Shown one piece after another: positions 6,343-14,328 of a DNA stretch of 29,447 nt (position 1 is its first letter; each line of letters begins with the position of its first letter). A program made the position numbers and the translations under genes. The stretch is from an uncultured Collinsella sp. (GTDB lineage: Bacteria > Actinomycetota > Coriobacteriia > Coriobacteriales > Coriobacteriaceae): positions 1 through 29,447 of the forward strand of contig CAUGVQ010000014.1 in assembly GCA_959602875.1 (NCBI GenBank). Reading direction: 5' to 3'. The notes under the pieces were generated by a model. The model was not told the origin of the DNA and did not search any database. It saw only the letters and a program-made list of their open reading frames with translations.

Positions 6343-7512
6343 ATGGAGGTCTTGCACGACATATCGGCATGGGACTACTTCAGGGCTCCCGCTTCCCTTC
6401 GTGATGCGCCGATTACTCCAGAAGACGCTGCGCGCCTCGTTGCGGTCGACCGGAGGCTCCTGTCGCATCGCAGCAACGCCTCCCATGCCATGCAAAAAGT
6501 CCAAGATCGGCTGTTTTGCGACCTCAAAGGCCTTAGCCTCCCACTCCATCTTATGACTGATGGCCCCACGCGAGGCAAACCCACGGGCATTCTCGACGTG
6601 ACGCGAATGCGGCAGTTGATTGATAGGACTGACCTTATAGATATAGGAAACGGGCTCTATGTGACATCCCCCGCATTGACGCTGGCGCTTATGGCAAAAA
6701 GGCTCGATGCCGTAGAGCTTGCCCTCCTTATGAACGAGGGATGTGGGCTCTACGCGCTGCCGGCGGGTGGGCCTCTACTTAATGCGGTGATACGCGAGAT
6801 GGTGTATCGCGGCGAGCTTACGGCGGCAAGCGTGCTTGACGGGAACGATGGCGTCCGCGAGTTTCTCGATGAGCACGGCAAGCGCGTCTCGTTTGTAGAC
6901 GCACACGGTGATGATTTGGGCTGGACGCCCTGCTTTGAGTCTTCGGGCGCATTTGGCAACCTTTGGAAGCGCCCGCCCCTGGTGACCCGGGATGAGCTCG
7001 AGCTCTATCTGGAAGCACACCGTCCGTTTCCGCTGTGGCGGACATACGCTCGCGCGCTTACCATGTGTTTCGAGGGGACGGCATCCCCGCTGGAAACGCG
7101 TGCGATCATGTTGATGTGCGCACCTCCCCGCGAAGGCGGCGAAGGATGGGATGTTCCCGAGATAAACCGACGCATCAATCTGGATGAACGAGCTCAAAGG
7201 CTGTCGGGCAGGACATATGTTGTTGCCGATGCGCTGTGGACCGATCCCAAGTGCGTTTGTGAGGTCAACGGTTTTTCCTATCATGCTGACCGCGATGGTT
7301 ACCGCGAGCATGAGGGAAGGATTGCGGCTCTGGAGTCGATGGGCTATACCGTGGCTACGCTTGAGGCAGACCAGCTCGGAGACCTGGGTAAGCTGGAAAG
7401 CAGGCTGGAGATCTTGGCGGAAAGGACGGGGCTTGCACTTCACTCCCGCAGCGCGGCGTTCCTGGAGCGCCGTCGAGAACTGCACGACCGTCTATTTGGC
7501 CGCGCACGGTGA
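6343..7512 (+). CDS. Putative Vsr/DUF559-like nuclease-domain protein (AbiEi-like middle region)
   Basis: A 389-residue protein. The C-terminal ~140 residues carry a PD-(D/E)XK-like pattern of the DUF559/Vsr type: SPLETRAIMLM (E251), a WDVPEINRRI stretch, VADALW (D296), CVCEVNGFSYH (E307, N309, H314), then DREGR-like HEGRIAALESMGYTVATLEADQL. The middle segment GLYVTSPALTLALMAKRL...LLMNEGCGLYALP resembles the region of AbiEi-like and related Coriobacteriia proteins that precedes such domains. A typical acidic/Lys third residue of the ExK motif is Asn here, so catalysis is uncertain. The gene has no Shine-Dalgarno and is bracketed by inverted-repeat modules, with somewhat lower GC than its neighbours. 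A role in defence or as a regulator is only a guess; no partner toxin gene is adjacent. Confidence 0.65.
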   Translation: MEVLHDISAWDYFRAPASLRDAPITPEDAARLVAVDRRLLSHRSNASHAMQKVQDRLFCDLKGLSLPLHLMTDGPTRGKPTGILDVTRMRQLIDRTDLIDIGNGLYVTSPALTLALMAKRLDAVELALLMNEGCGLYALPAGGPLLNAVIREMVYRGELTAASVLDGNDGVREFLDEHGKRVSFVDAHGDDLGWTPCFESSGAFGNLWKRPPLVTRDELELYLEAHRPFPLWRTYARALTMCFEGTASPLETRAIMLMCAPPREGGEGWDVPEINRRINLDERAQRLSGRTYVVADALWTDPKCVCEVNGFSYHADRDGYREHEGRIAALESMGYTVATLEADQLGDLGKLESRLEILAERTGLALHSRSAAFLERRRELHDRLFGRAR

Positions 7513-7529
7513 CGGTTCTACGCTGAAGG

Positions 7530-7657
7530 GGGACTTTTTCGTACTTTTCATGGGATGCTGCGCGTAGAGCCGATTGCTTCTCTAACAAAGGCGCAGGTAG
7601 ATCGAACTTGCAGAGTCAGCCTATTCGTCAGGTTTGGTTTAATCTACGAAAAAGTCC
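7530..7657. repeat. Inverted-repeat-bounded module B (128 bp)
   Basis: The left arm gggactttttcgtactt (7530-7546) is a perfect inverted copy of module A's right arm (6228-6244). The right arm aatctacgaaaaagtcc (7641-7657) is a perfect inverted copy of module A's left arm (6117-6133). The 13-mer arms are 113 bp apart in both modules. The interiors are not clearly related apart from a short gcaggta at the same offset (6179 and 7593). The module begins 17 bp after the nuclease-like gene and ends 132 bp before purF. Confidence 0.75.
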
Positions 7658-7789
7658 CAAAGGCCGTCCGTACAGCGGGAACGGAAATGTGTCGCCGAGG
7701 AAAAGTTTTCCCGCAGGGCCTCCCGGCTGGCGTCTGGGCGGCATAATAGTTCGGTATTTTTGACGCATACAGTGTTGTGAGGTAGCGCT

Positions 7790-9448
7790 ATGGCAAAAAG
7801 ACCGCTGGCAGACGACGCGCTGCACGAGGAGTGCGGCGTATTTGGCGTATGGGCGCCGGGGCGCGATGTGGCGCGTCTTACCTATTTTGGTCTGATGTCG
7901 CTGCAACACCGCGGGCAGGAGTCGGCGGGCATCGCGGTTGGCGACGGAGGCACGGTCATGGTCCGCAAGGAGCTCGGTCTCGTAAGCCAGGTTTTCACCG
8001 ACGCCGACCTGGCAGCGCTCCCCGGTCAGCTCGCCATCGGGCACGTGCGCTACGGCACAGCGGGCGCCAAGAGCTGGGAGGCCGCGCAGCCGCACCTCTC
8101 GACCATTAACGACGTCATCATCGCGCTCGCACACAACGGCACCCTCGTCAACACCGACGAGCTGCGCCGCCAGCTTATCGATCTGGGCGTTCGCTTCCTC
8201 TCCAATTCCGACTCCGAGGTCGCGGCCAAGCTCATCGGCTACTTCACGCAAAAAACGCGCCATCTGCGCGAGGGCATCCGCAAGACCATGGAGCTCGTGC
8301 GCGGCGGGTACGCCATGGTGCTCATCAACGAGCAGGCGCTCTACGCGTTCCGCGACCCGTACGGCATCCGGCCGCTCGTGCTCGGCAAGCTCCCGGCAAC
8401 GGACGAGTCGCCCCGTGCGGCTGCAGATGTCGCGCCCGCCGCGACGGCAACGCCGGACGCCGCCGTCGCGCAGGCCGAGGGCTGGGTCGTGGCGAGCGAG
8501 ACCTGCGCGCTCGACATCGTGGGTGCCACGTACGTGCGCGACATTCGCCCCGGCGAGATTCTGCGCATATCTGCCGAGGGCCTTGTCTCCGAGCAGGGCG
8601 TGGCGCCCGCGCCGGAGAGCGCCGAGTGCATCTTCGAGCAGGTGTACTTCGCGCGTCCCGACTCGATCATGGCTGGCAAGTCGGTCTACGCCTGCCGTTA
8701 CGATATGGGCCGCCGCTTGGCTCAAGAGGCTCCGGTTGAGGCGGACATGGTCATCGGCGTGCCGGATTCCGGCCTGCCCCCGGCAGAGGGCTTTGCGCGC
8801 GAGAGCGGTATTCCCTTTGGCGAGGGTCTCATCAAGAACCGCTACGTGGCGCGCACCTTCATCCAGCCCACGCAGGAGCTCCGCGCCATGGGCGTGCGCA
8901 TGAAGCTGAACCCTCTGCGTGACAACATCGCCGGCAAGCGCCTCGTGGTGATTGACGACTCCATCGTGCGCGGCACCACCATGATGCAGCTTGTGCGGAT
9001 GCTGCGTCAGGCGGGCGCGGCCGAGGTCCACGTGCGCATCAATTCGCCCGAGGTCGTGTGGCCGTGCTTCTACGGCATCGATACCGACGTGCAGGCGCAG
9101 CTCATCTCCGCCAACAAGACGGTGGACGAGATTTGCGCTTTCATCGGTGCCGATTCGCTGGCGTTTCTTTCGGTCGAGGGGCTGCTCGCGTGCATGCCTG
9201 CAATAGGAGAGGAGCTGCCCGGCGGCACTTCGCGCGGCTACTGCACGGCGTGCTTCACGGGCGTCTACCCGGTTGCCGTGCCCGAGAGCTTTGGACGCGA
9301 CAAGTTCATGCCCGGCTACGACCCCTTCAACATGACCGAGCCGGTGCGCCTGCCGCGCGACGTGGTGGTCGCCAAAGACCGCGACCACAGCTGGGAGGTC
9401 GCCCACGGCGAGACAGCCCACGGCGAGACAGCCCACGGCGAGGAATAA
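7790..9448 (+). CDS. purF: Amidophosphoribosyltransferase (PurF)
   Basis: A 552-residue enzyme of the first committed purine step: PRPP plus glutamine to 5-phosphoribosylamine. An N-terminal 14-residue propeptide precedes catalytic C15 (HEECGVFG), so maturation by cleavage is expected. Glutaminase motifs include LQHRGQESAG, GHVRYGT and AHNGTLVN. The PRPP loop is VVIDDSIVRGTT (386-397). Four cysteines corresponding to the Bacillus-type 4Fe-4S ligands are present (C280, C426, C485, C488). Two oddities: an Ala/Pro-rich insertion at ~202-230, and a C-terminal tail of three near-identical AHGET units. The start ATG follows gaggtag. A -10-like CATAAT lies at 7742-7747. purM follows after 100 bp. 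Confidence 0.97.
   Translation: MAKRPLADDALHEECGVFGVWAPGRDVARLTYFGLMSLQHRGQESAGIAVGDGGTVMVRKELGLVSQVFTDADLAALPGQLAIGHVRYGTAGAKSWEAAQPHLSTINDVIIALAHNGTLVNTDELRRQLIDLGVRFLSNSDSEVAAKLIGYFTQKTRHLREGIRKTMELVRGGYAMVLINEQALYAFRDPYGIRPLVLGKLPATDESPRAAADVAPAATATPDAAVAQAEGWVVASETCALDIVGATYVRDIRPGEILRISAEGLVSEQGVAPAPESAECIFEQVYFARPDSIMAGKSVYACRYDMGRRLAQEAPVEADMVIGVPDSGLPPAEGFARESGIPFGEGLIKNRYVARTFIQPTQELRAMGVRMKLNPLRDNIAGKRLVVIDDSIVRGTTMMQLVRMLRQAGAAEVHVRINSPEVVWPCFYGIDTDVQAQLISANKTVDEICAFIGADSLAFLSVEGLLACMPAIGEELPGGTSRGYCTACFTGVYPVAVPESFGRDKFMPGYDPFNMTEPVRLPRDVVVAKDRDHSWEVAHGETAHGETAHGEE
9401..9445 (+). repeat. 15-bp tandem repeat at the 3' end of purF
   Basis: The unit gcccacggcgagaca occurs twice exactly (9401-9415, 9416-9430) and a third time with two changed final bases (9431-9445), ending at the stop codon. 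It encodes the AHGET tail and is a likely slippage site, so copy number may vary between strains. Confidence 0.9.
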
Positions 9449-9548
9449 AGCCGGCCTCAATTACCGAAGAAGGCTCCATCCGCACGGTAGCTAGCAGCGC
9501 CATCCTGATATGATGGTGTTCTACGTGACCCGTGCGGAAAGGATCCCC

Positions 9549-10664
9549 ATGAGCGAAACTCCCAAGCACGTTACCTACGAAGACGCCGGTGTCGACACCG
9601 CTGAGGGCGGTCGCGCCGTCGATGCGATCAAGCAGATGGTCGCCTCCACCAATCGCCCCGAGGTTATCGGCGGCATCGGTGGTTTTGGCGGTCTCTTCTC
9701 GGCCGCCGCGCTAAAGGGCATGGAGGACCCCATCCTCATCAGCGGTACGGACGGCGTGGGCACCAAGCTTGTGCTGGCGCAGCTCCTCGACCGCCACGAG
9801 ACGGTGGGCCAGGACCTCGTCGCCATGTGCGTGAACGACATCCTCGCCTCGGGCGCAGAGCCGCTCTTCTTCCTCGACTACATCGCTATCGGCCACATCG
9901 AGGCCGAGCACATGGCCAAGATCGTGAAGGGCGTGGCCGACGGCTGCAAGCTCGCGGGCGCTGCCCTTGTGGGCGGCGAGATGGCCGAGCACCCCGGTGT
10001 CATGCGCGCCGACGATTACGACCTCGCCGGCTTCACGGTGGGCGTGGTCGATCGCCCCAAGATGCTCGACCCCGCAAACGTCCGCCCCGGTGACGTCATC
10101 CTGGGCCTTTCCTCCACCGGCATCCACTCCAACGGTTACTCGCTCGTGCGCAAGGTCATTGGTGTCGACGGGCTCATCCCGGGCACGCCCGAGGCCGAGG
10201 CCAAGCGCGCCGAGCTTGAGCAGCCCCTTGAGGAGCTCGGTGGCAAGAGCCTGGCGGATGCCCTTCTGGCGCCCACGCGCATTTACGTGAAGCCCGTGCT
10301 CGAGGTGCTCGACCGCGTGCCGGCCGGTACCGTTCACGCCATCGCCCACATCACGGGCGGCGGTATTACCGAGAACCTCAACCGCGCCCTCGCCGCGGAC
10401 GTGGACGCCGTGGTCGACCGCGCGGCGGACGGCACCTTTACCTGGGACATGCCGCCCGTTATCTCCTACATCGCCCGCGAAGCAGGGCTTACGCCTAACG
10501 AGGCCTGCAAGACCTTCAACATGGGCGTGGGCCTCATGCTCATTTGCGCGCCTGAGGACGAGGTCGCGCTCACCGAGGCCCTCGAGGCCGCGGGCGAGCG
10601 TCCGTTCCGCGTGGGCACCTGCGTTCCCGGCTCCGGCCAGGTGGTGTACGCCGATGAGCGCTAA
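9549..10664 (+). CDS. purM: Phosphoribosylformylglycinamidine cyclo-ligase (AIR synthetase)
   Basis: A 371-residue ATP-dependent enzyme converting FGAM to AIR in purine synthesis. PurM-family motifs: VTYEDAGVDTAEGGRAV at the N-terminus, ISGTDGVGTKLVLAQ (ATP/substrate loop), CVNDILASGAEPLFFLDY, ALVGGEMAEHPG, LGLSSTGIHSNGYSLVRK and AHITGGGITENLNR. Length is slightly above the usual ~345. ATG 9549 follows aaaggatc; an upstream in-frame ATG (9510) has no ribosome-binding site and overlaps a TATGAT (9507-9512) that may be its -10. The end overlaps purN by 11 bases, which suggests translational coupling. Confidence 0.97.
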   Translation: MSETPKHVTYEDAGVDTAEGGRAVDAIKQMVASTNRPEVIGGIGGFGGLFSAAALKGMEDPILISGTDGVGTKLVLAQLLDRHETVGQDLVAMCVNDILASGAEPLFFLDYIAIGHIEAEHMAKIVKGVADGCKLAGAALVGGEMAEHPGVMRADDYDLAGFTVGVVDRPKMLDPANVRPGDVILGLSSTGIHSNGYSLVRKVIGVDGLIPGTPEAEAKRAELEQPLEELGGKSLADALLAPTRIYVKPVLEVLDRVPAGTVHAIAHITGGGITENLNRALAADVDAVVDRAADGTFTWDMPPVISYIAREAGLTPNEACKTFNMGVGLMLICAPEDEVALTEALEAAGERPFRVGTCVPGSGQVVYADER

Positions 10665-11370
10665 CGAGGTTTCCACCGAGGCTGTCTCGTATCTCGAGAT
10701 TCCCGATAACAACGCCATCCAGGCGGCGCGCGCCGCCGCGCGCGAGGCGAGCGAGGAGCTCGCACCGCTCAAGATCGGCGTGCTCGTCTCTGGCTCTGGC
10801 ACCAATCTGCAGGCGCTTATCGACCGCATTGCCGACGGCAGCCTTAACGCCCAGATTGTGCTTGTGGTTGCGAGCCGCCCCTCGGCCTATGGCCTTAAGC
10901 GCGCCGAGGCGGCGGGCATCCAGACGCTCTCCCTCTCCAAAGAGGTGTACGCCGATCCTATCGCCGCGGATGAGGTCATTGCCCACGAGCTCATTGCCGC
11001 CGGCGCGGAGTACGTGGTTATGGCGGGCTACATGCGCAAGGTCCACGCGCCGCTTCTGGCGACCTTTCCCAACCGTGTTGTCAACCTGCATCCGGCGCTT
11101 CTGCCCAGCTTCCAGGGCGCGCATGGTATCCAGGACGCCTACGACCGCGGCGTGAAGGTCACGGGCGTGACGGTGCACTTTGCCAACGCGGCGTACGACC
11201 AGGGGCCCATTATTGCCCAGGAGCCCGTGCGCGTTGAGGAAGGCTGGAGCGTAGACGAGCTCGAGGAGGCGATTCACGCGGTCGAGCACGTGCTCTACCC
11301 GCAGGTGATTGGTCTTCTTGCCGAGGGGCGCGTGAAGGTGCGCGACGACCTCACGGTCGCGGTGGGCTAG
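10654..11370 (+). CDS. purN: Phosphoribosylglycinamide formyltransferase (GART)
   Basis: A 238-residue folate-dependent enzyme that transfers a formyl group from 10-formyl-THF to GAR. Conserved elements: VLVSGSGTNLQALID (phosphate loop, ~43-57), VVMAGYMRKV, and the catalytic set N144/H146 in VNLHPALLPSFQG and D182 in YDQGPIIAQ. An N-terminal extension of about 38 residues (Ala/Glu-rich) precedes the fold; the family usually starts almost directly at the first strand. The start lies inside the end of purM, with aggtgg upstream. The overlap and order purM-purN are common in bacteria. Confidence 0.95.
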   Translation: MSANEVSTEAVSYLEIPDNNAIQAARAAAREASEELAPLKIGVLVSGSGTNLQALIDRIADGSLNAQIVLVVASRPSAYGLKRAEAAGIQTLSLSKEVYADPIAADEVIAHELIAAGAEYVVMAGYMRKVHAPLLATFPNRVVNLHPALLPSFQGAHGIQDAYDRGVKVTGVTVHFANAAYDQGPIIAQEPVRVEEGWSVDELEEAIHAVEHVLYPQVIGLLAEGRVKVRDDLTVAVG

Positions 11371-11451
11371 CCGCCGCAAAGCGTTTTCATGCCGGGGCGC
11401 CCGTCCCGCTGCGGGGCGCGGGTGCTCCACGGGGGAGTGAACGGAGGGGCC

Positions 11452-13140
11452 ATGGCTTCTGCAGACCAAGGCGGTTCTTGGACGGGCGGCAACGCGTCGC
11501 GCCCGACGCATCGCCCGTTGCAGCTGGCGGGCCGCTCGTCGGCGTCGTCTGGCGGAGCGCGACAGGCACCCTCGCCCCGCCGTAGCGGATCCTCCTCTCG
11601 CAGGGGTGCCGAGCGTTCTGGTCGCGGCCCGTCTTCGCGCCGTCAATCGGGAACGCATGTTAGGCGGACGCGCTACGGCTACCCCACGGTGAGCGAGCGC
11701 CTCGCCAAGGGAGCCTCGCGCGGCGCCGGCCGCAGCGGCGTCATTGGTTCGACCGTTCAGCACAACGGCTCGCTCGGCTACATTCGCAAAGGGCCGTTTG
11801 GTGGCAGCGCGCGCCAGCGTGCAGCGCGCTCCCATATCCTTCACATGCTTCCCTATGCGCTCGGTATCATCGCCGCGGTCCTGTTGGTCTGGGGCGTGGG
11901 CACTGCCGTGCAGACCGGCTGGGGCCCCTTTGGCAAGGGTAGTGCCGAGGAGCCCGAGCCCGCGGCGTCGGTGCAGGCTCTGGCGAGCGTCTTGTCCGCT
12001 GCTCCCTCCGCTGCGGCTATCGAGGCCGAGGTGCCCTTCTCGCGGGTGATTGCCCCTGCCGCGGCTACAGCAGAGGCAGGCCGCGTAACGTTTTCCGCCG
12101 TTGGCGACAATTATGTAAATGATGTCCAGCTCGCCCTTGCAGACGCCGCCTCTGGCGAGTCGGGCGACGGTGCCTACGACTTCAGCGGGCTCTATAACGG
12201 TCTTCGCGACGCGCTCGCTGCGAGCGACGTCGCCTTCATAAGCCAGGCAACTCCGCTTACCGGAGCGGATCAGAATTCTGCCAGCGGCGTTGCACCCTTT
12301 GCCACGCCCGACTCGCTGGCAGATGCACTTGTCGGCGCAGGCTGGGACGTGGTCGCGCTAGCGAGCGCCAACGCCTTTGACACGGGAGACGAGGGCATCA
12401 CCCACGCCCTGGGCGTCTGGAACGGCAAGGGTGCGGACATCCTCACAACAGGAAGTTTTTCGAGCGTCGCCGACCGTAACGCCGTGCGCGCCGCAACGTG
12501 CAACGGCGTCGACATCGCCTTCCTCTCGTACTGGTGCCCAGATGAGGGCACGACCTACGACACGCCCTCCGAGGACTTCTACCTTGCTCGCTATGACGCA
12601 GAGACCATGCGCGCAGATGTTGCGCGTGCGCGCGAGGTCGCCGATGTGGTGGTGGTCTCGCTCTGGGGCGGCGCGGCGTACGCGCACGACCCAAGCGATG
12701 CGCAGCGCACGCGTGCGCAGGAGCTTGCCGACGCGGGCGTCGACGTGGTTTTAGGTTGCGGAACCCGCGTGATCCAGCCGGTGGAGTGGGTCGAGGGCGC
12801 CGGCGGCCGCACGCTTGTGGCCTTTGGCCTGGGAGACCTCGTAAGCGCCGATGCCGATAACGTCGACGCCGCGGTCGCGCTGATGCTCACCTGTGACTTT
12901 ACCAAGCTCGATGCCGAGGAGGCCTCTGCTGCGGGCCGTGCGGCCGCAATCGAGAACATCGTGCTGCGCCCGCTTGTGGACCACCGCGAGGCGGGGTCCG
13001 AGACCATCTATCCGCTCGCCGCCTACACCGACGAGCAGGCGCGCGCAAATGAGCTGCTCGCAGGCATCGGCGATCCCCGCCTGTGGGTCAGCGAGCTCTC
13101 GCGTCGCGTCTTGGGCACAAGCTTCGATATTGCGCTCTGA
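11452..13140 (+). CDS. CapA-like (PGA_cap) membrane protein with missing metal ligands
   Basis: A 562-residue protein. Residues 1-130 are a basic Ser/Arg/Gly-rich, probably disordered tail; ~131-153 are a single membrane segment; ~155-205 an Ala-rich linker; ~211-480 an extracellular CapA/poly-gamma-glutamate-type calcineurin-like domain. The domain framework is recognisable (TFSAVGDNYVN, AASDVAFISQATPL, VVALASANAFDTGDEGI, VVVVSLWGGAAY, QELADAGVDVVLGCGTRVIQPVEW, LVAFGLGDLVS). However, the histidines and asparagines expected in NNHxxD, HWGxE and GHHPH are replaced by SANAFD, LWGGA and GCGTR. It is therefore probably not an active metallo-hydrolase. ATG 11452 follows acggagggg. A frame-compatible ATG at 11389 is less well placed. 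No other capsule genes are nearby. Confidence 0.75.
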   Translation: MASADQGGSWTGGNASRPTHRPLQLAGRSSASSGGARQAPSPRRSGSSSRRGAERSGRGPSSRRQSGTHVRRTRYGYPTVSERLAKGASRGAGRSGVIGSTVQHNGSLGYIRKGPFGGSARQRAARSHILHMLPYALGIIAAVLLVWGVGTAVQTGWGPFGKGSAEEPEPAASVQALASVLSAAPSAAAIEAEVPFSRVIAPAAATAEAGRVTFSAVGDNYVNDVQLALADAASGESGDGAYDFSGLYNGLRDALAASDVAFISQATPLTGADQNSASGVAPFATPDSLADALVGAGWDVVALASANAFDTGDEGITHALGVWNGKGADILTTGSFSSVADRNAVRAATCNGVDIAFLSYWCPDEGTTYDTPSEDFYLARYDAETMRADVARAREVADVVVVSLWGGAAYAHDPSDAQRTRAQELADAGVDVVLGCGTRVIQPVEWVEGAGGRTLVAFGLGDLVSADADNVDAAVALMLTCDFTKLDAEEASAAGRAAAIENIVLRPLVDHREAGSETIYPLAAYTDEQARANELLAGIGDPRLWVSELSRRVLGTSFDIAL

Positions 13141-13269
13141 TTCCGCCCACCCTGCGAGCGCAACCGCTCACCAGATTGTGTGTATGGATATCGGGCGAGA
13201 CGGGCTTACTAGATATATCGGGTACTATCCGCCGGCGCCCCCGGGCGCCCGTCTTCAAGGAGGAACATT

Positions 13270-13575
13270 ATGGGTCGCAAAGCCGAGGAGCCGCTCGAGA
13301 TCGATTTCGAAGGGTTCCAGACCTACCTGCGCTCCAAGACGCGCGTGTTCATGGATGTCGACGGTGACGAGTACTACATCACGCACACCGACGGGTACTG
13401 GCGCGTTCAGGACTGCTCCAAGCTGAACGACAAGGGCCGCTTCACCGATTGCTCCGAGCTTGTTGCCACCATGCCCGAGGTAATCGAGCTGCCGTTCCGT
13501 GATGGCAAGAGCGTTCACGACCTGTTTGATCAGGCAACGTTCTATGAGTCCGACCAGGAGGGCTGGGATCAGTAA
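13270..13575 (+). CDS. Small acidic protein of unknown function
   Basis: A 101-residue, strongly acidic soluble protein; I do not recognise the family. It has a β-rich looking middle (TRVFMDVDGDEYYITHTDGYW), two cysteines 12 residues apart (C49, C61), and no signal peptide or membrane segment. A perfect AAGGAGG lies 7 bases before the ATG and a strong terminator follows, so it is very likely a real, separately expressed gene. A GC hairpin (ggcgcccccgggcgcc, near 13233-13248) lies just before the ribosome-binding site and could affect its translation or end transcription from the CapA-like gene. Confidence 0.8.
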   Translation: MGRKAEEPLEIDFEGFQTYLRSKTRVFMDVDGDEYYITHTDGYWRVQDCSKLNDKGRFTDCSELVATMPEVIELPFRDGKSVHDLFDQATFYESDQEGWDQ

Positions 13576-13603
13576 CGTCGGCTCTACAACTTGTGAGCCC
13601 CCT

Positions 13604-13636
13604 GCCGCCGGCGCGTTCGCGCGTCGGCGGCTTTTT
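13604..13636 (+). terminator. Intrinsic terminator
   Basis: A 12-bp stem (gccgccggcgcg / cgcgtcggcggc, one G-T pair) with a TTCG tetraloop, followed directly by five T. This ends the transcript of the small acidic protein. Confidence 0.93.
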
Positions 13637-13649
13637 GCGTAGCGATACG

Positions 13650-13678
13650 TTGACGGTCATCCGAAATCGGACTAAACT
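13650..13678 (+). promoter_or_regulatory. Sigma-70-type promoter of the marR-ABC operon
   Basis: TTGACG (13650-13655), a 17-bp spacer, and TAAACT (13673-13678). It lies 14 bp after the preceding terminator and 31 bp before the MarR start codon. The regulator may bind here, but no clear palindrome is visible. Confidence 0.8.
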
Positions 13679-13709
13679 CTGGCTTGTGTGACAATAGGAG
13701 GGGGTAGCT

Positions 13710-14228
13710 ATGCCAAGTGAGGAGATGCGATCGGTCGAGCGCTCGACCCGCGTGCCCTGCGCAAGTCTAGACGGCACCGCTTCTGCGCGCGAGCTCGACT
13801 ACCTCTATAACGAGATCGACAAGCTCTACCACGCCTATGCCCACGGCTGCGGCGTGTCGGACTGCGCCTACTGGATGCTCTACGACCTCGAGGTGGCGGG
13901 CGGGACGTTGCCGCTCACGCAGCTTACGACGTCGTGGTCCTACAGCAAGCAGACCATTAACTCCGCGCTCAAGGTGCTGGGTGAGCGCGGCCTCGTTGAG
14001 CTTTCCTATGTGGAGGGTAGTCGCAAGAGCAAGCAGGCAACGCTCACCGAGGACGGGCGGACGTTCTCACGTCGGCACATCCTGCCCGCAATCCGCGCCG
14101 AGGAGCGGGCGTTCTCCTATCTGAGCGCCGACGAGCAGCAAGACCTCATCCGCTTGGTCCGTCGCTATACAGACGCGCTCGATGCCCAGCTCGCCGCTGT
14201 CGATACGGCGGAAGGGGATTCCCAGTAG
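13710..14228 (+). CDS. MarR-family transcriptional regulator
   Basis: A 172-residue winged helix-turn-helix protein. Residues ~25-60 resemble the MarR dimerisation helix; ~65-125 hold the DNA-binding part: LTQLTTSWSYSKQTINSALKVLGERGLVEL, then the wing VEGSRKSKQATLTEDG. Start ATG 13710 follows AGGAGG. It is the first gene of an operon with two ABC half-exporters, the standard context in which a MarR protein controls a drug or peptide efflux pump, often in response to the exported substrate. An in-frame ATG six codons later is an alternative start. Confidence 0.88.
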   Translation: MPSEEMRSVERSTRVPCASLDGTASARELDYLYNEIDKLYHAYAHGCGVSDCAYWMLYDLEVAGGTLPLTQLTTSWSYSKQTINSALKVLGERGLVELSYVEGSRKSKQATLTEDGRTFSRRHILPAIRAEERAFSYLSADEQQDLIRLVRRYTDALDAQLAAVDTAEGDSQ

Positions 14229-14328
14229 CGCCCCGCCCGCGGACCGTGCGTCCCACGCGCTGCGTGCCAACCGGAGCGCCTCCGCGCCCTTGTCCAGAAA
14301 TCCGCGTTCACGAAAGGATCGCCGCTTC

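Noticed and set aside
7699..7711. Short dyad ggaaaa-g-ttttcc upstream of purF considered as a purine operator or riboswitch
   Set aside because: Only 13 bp, with no purine-riboswitch core or PurR-box match nearby.
7628..9460. Long minus-strand open frame (610 codons) opposite purF
   Set aside because: It mirrors a high-GC gene on the other strand, shows Arg/His/Ala-rich composition with no family motif, and purF fully explains the region.
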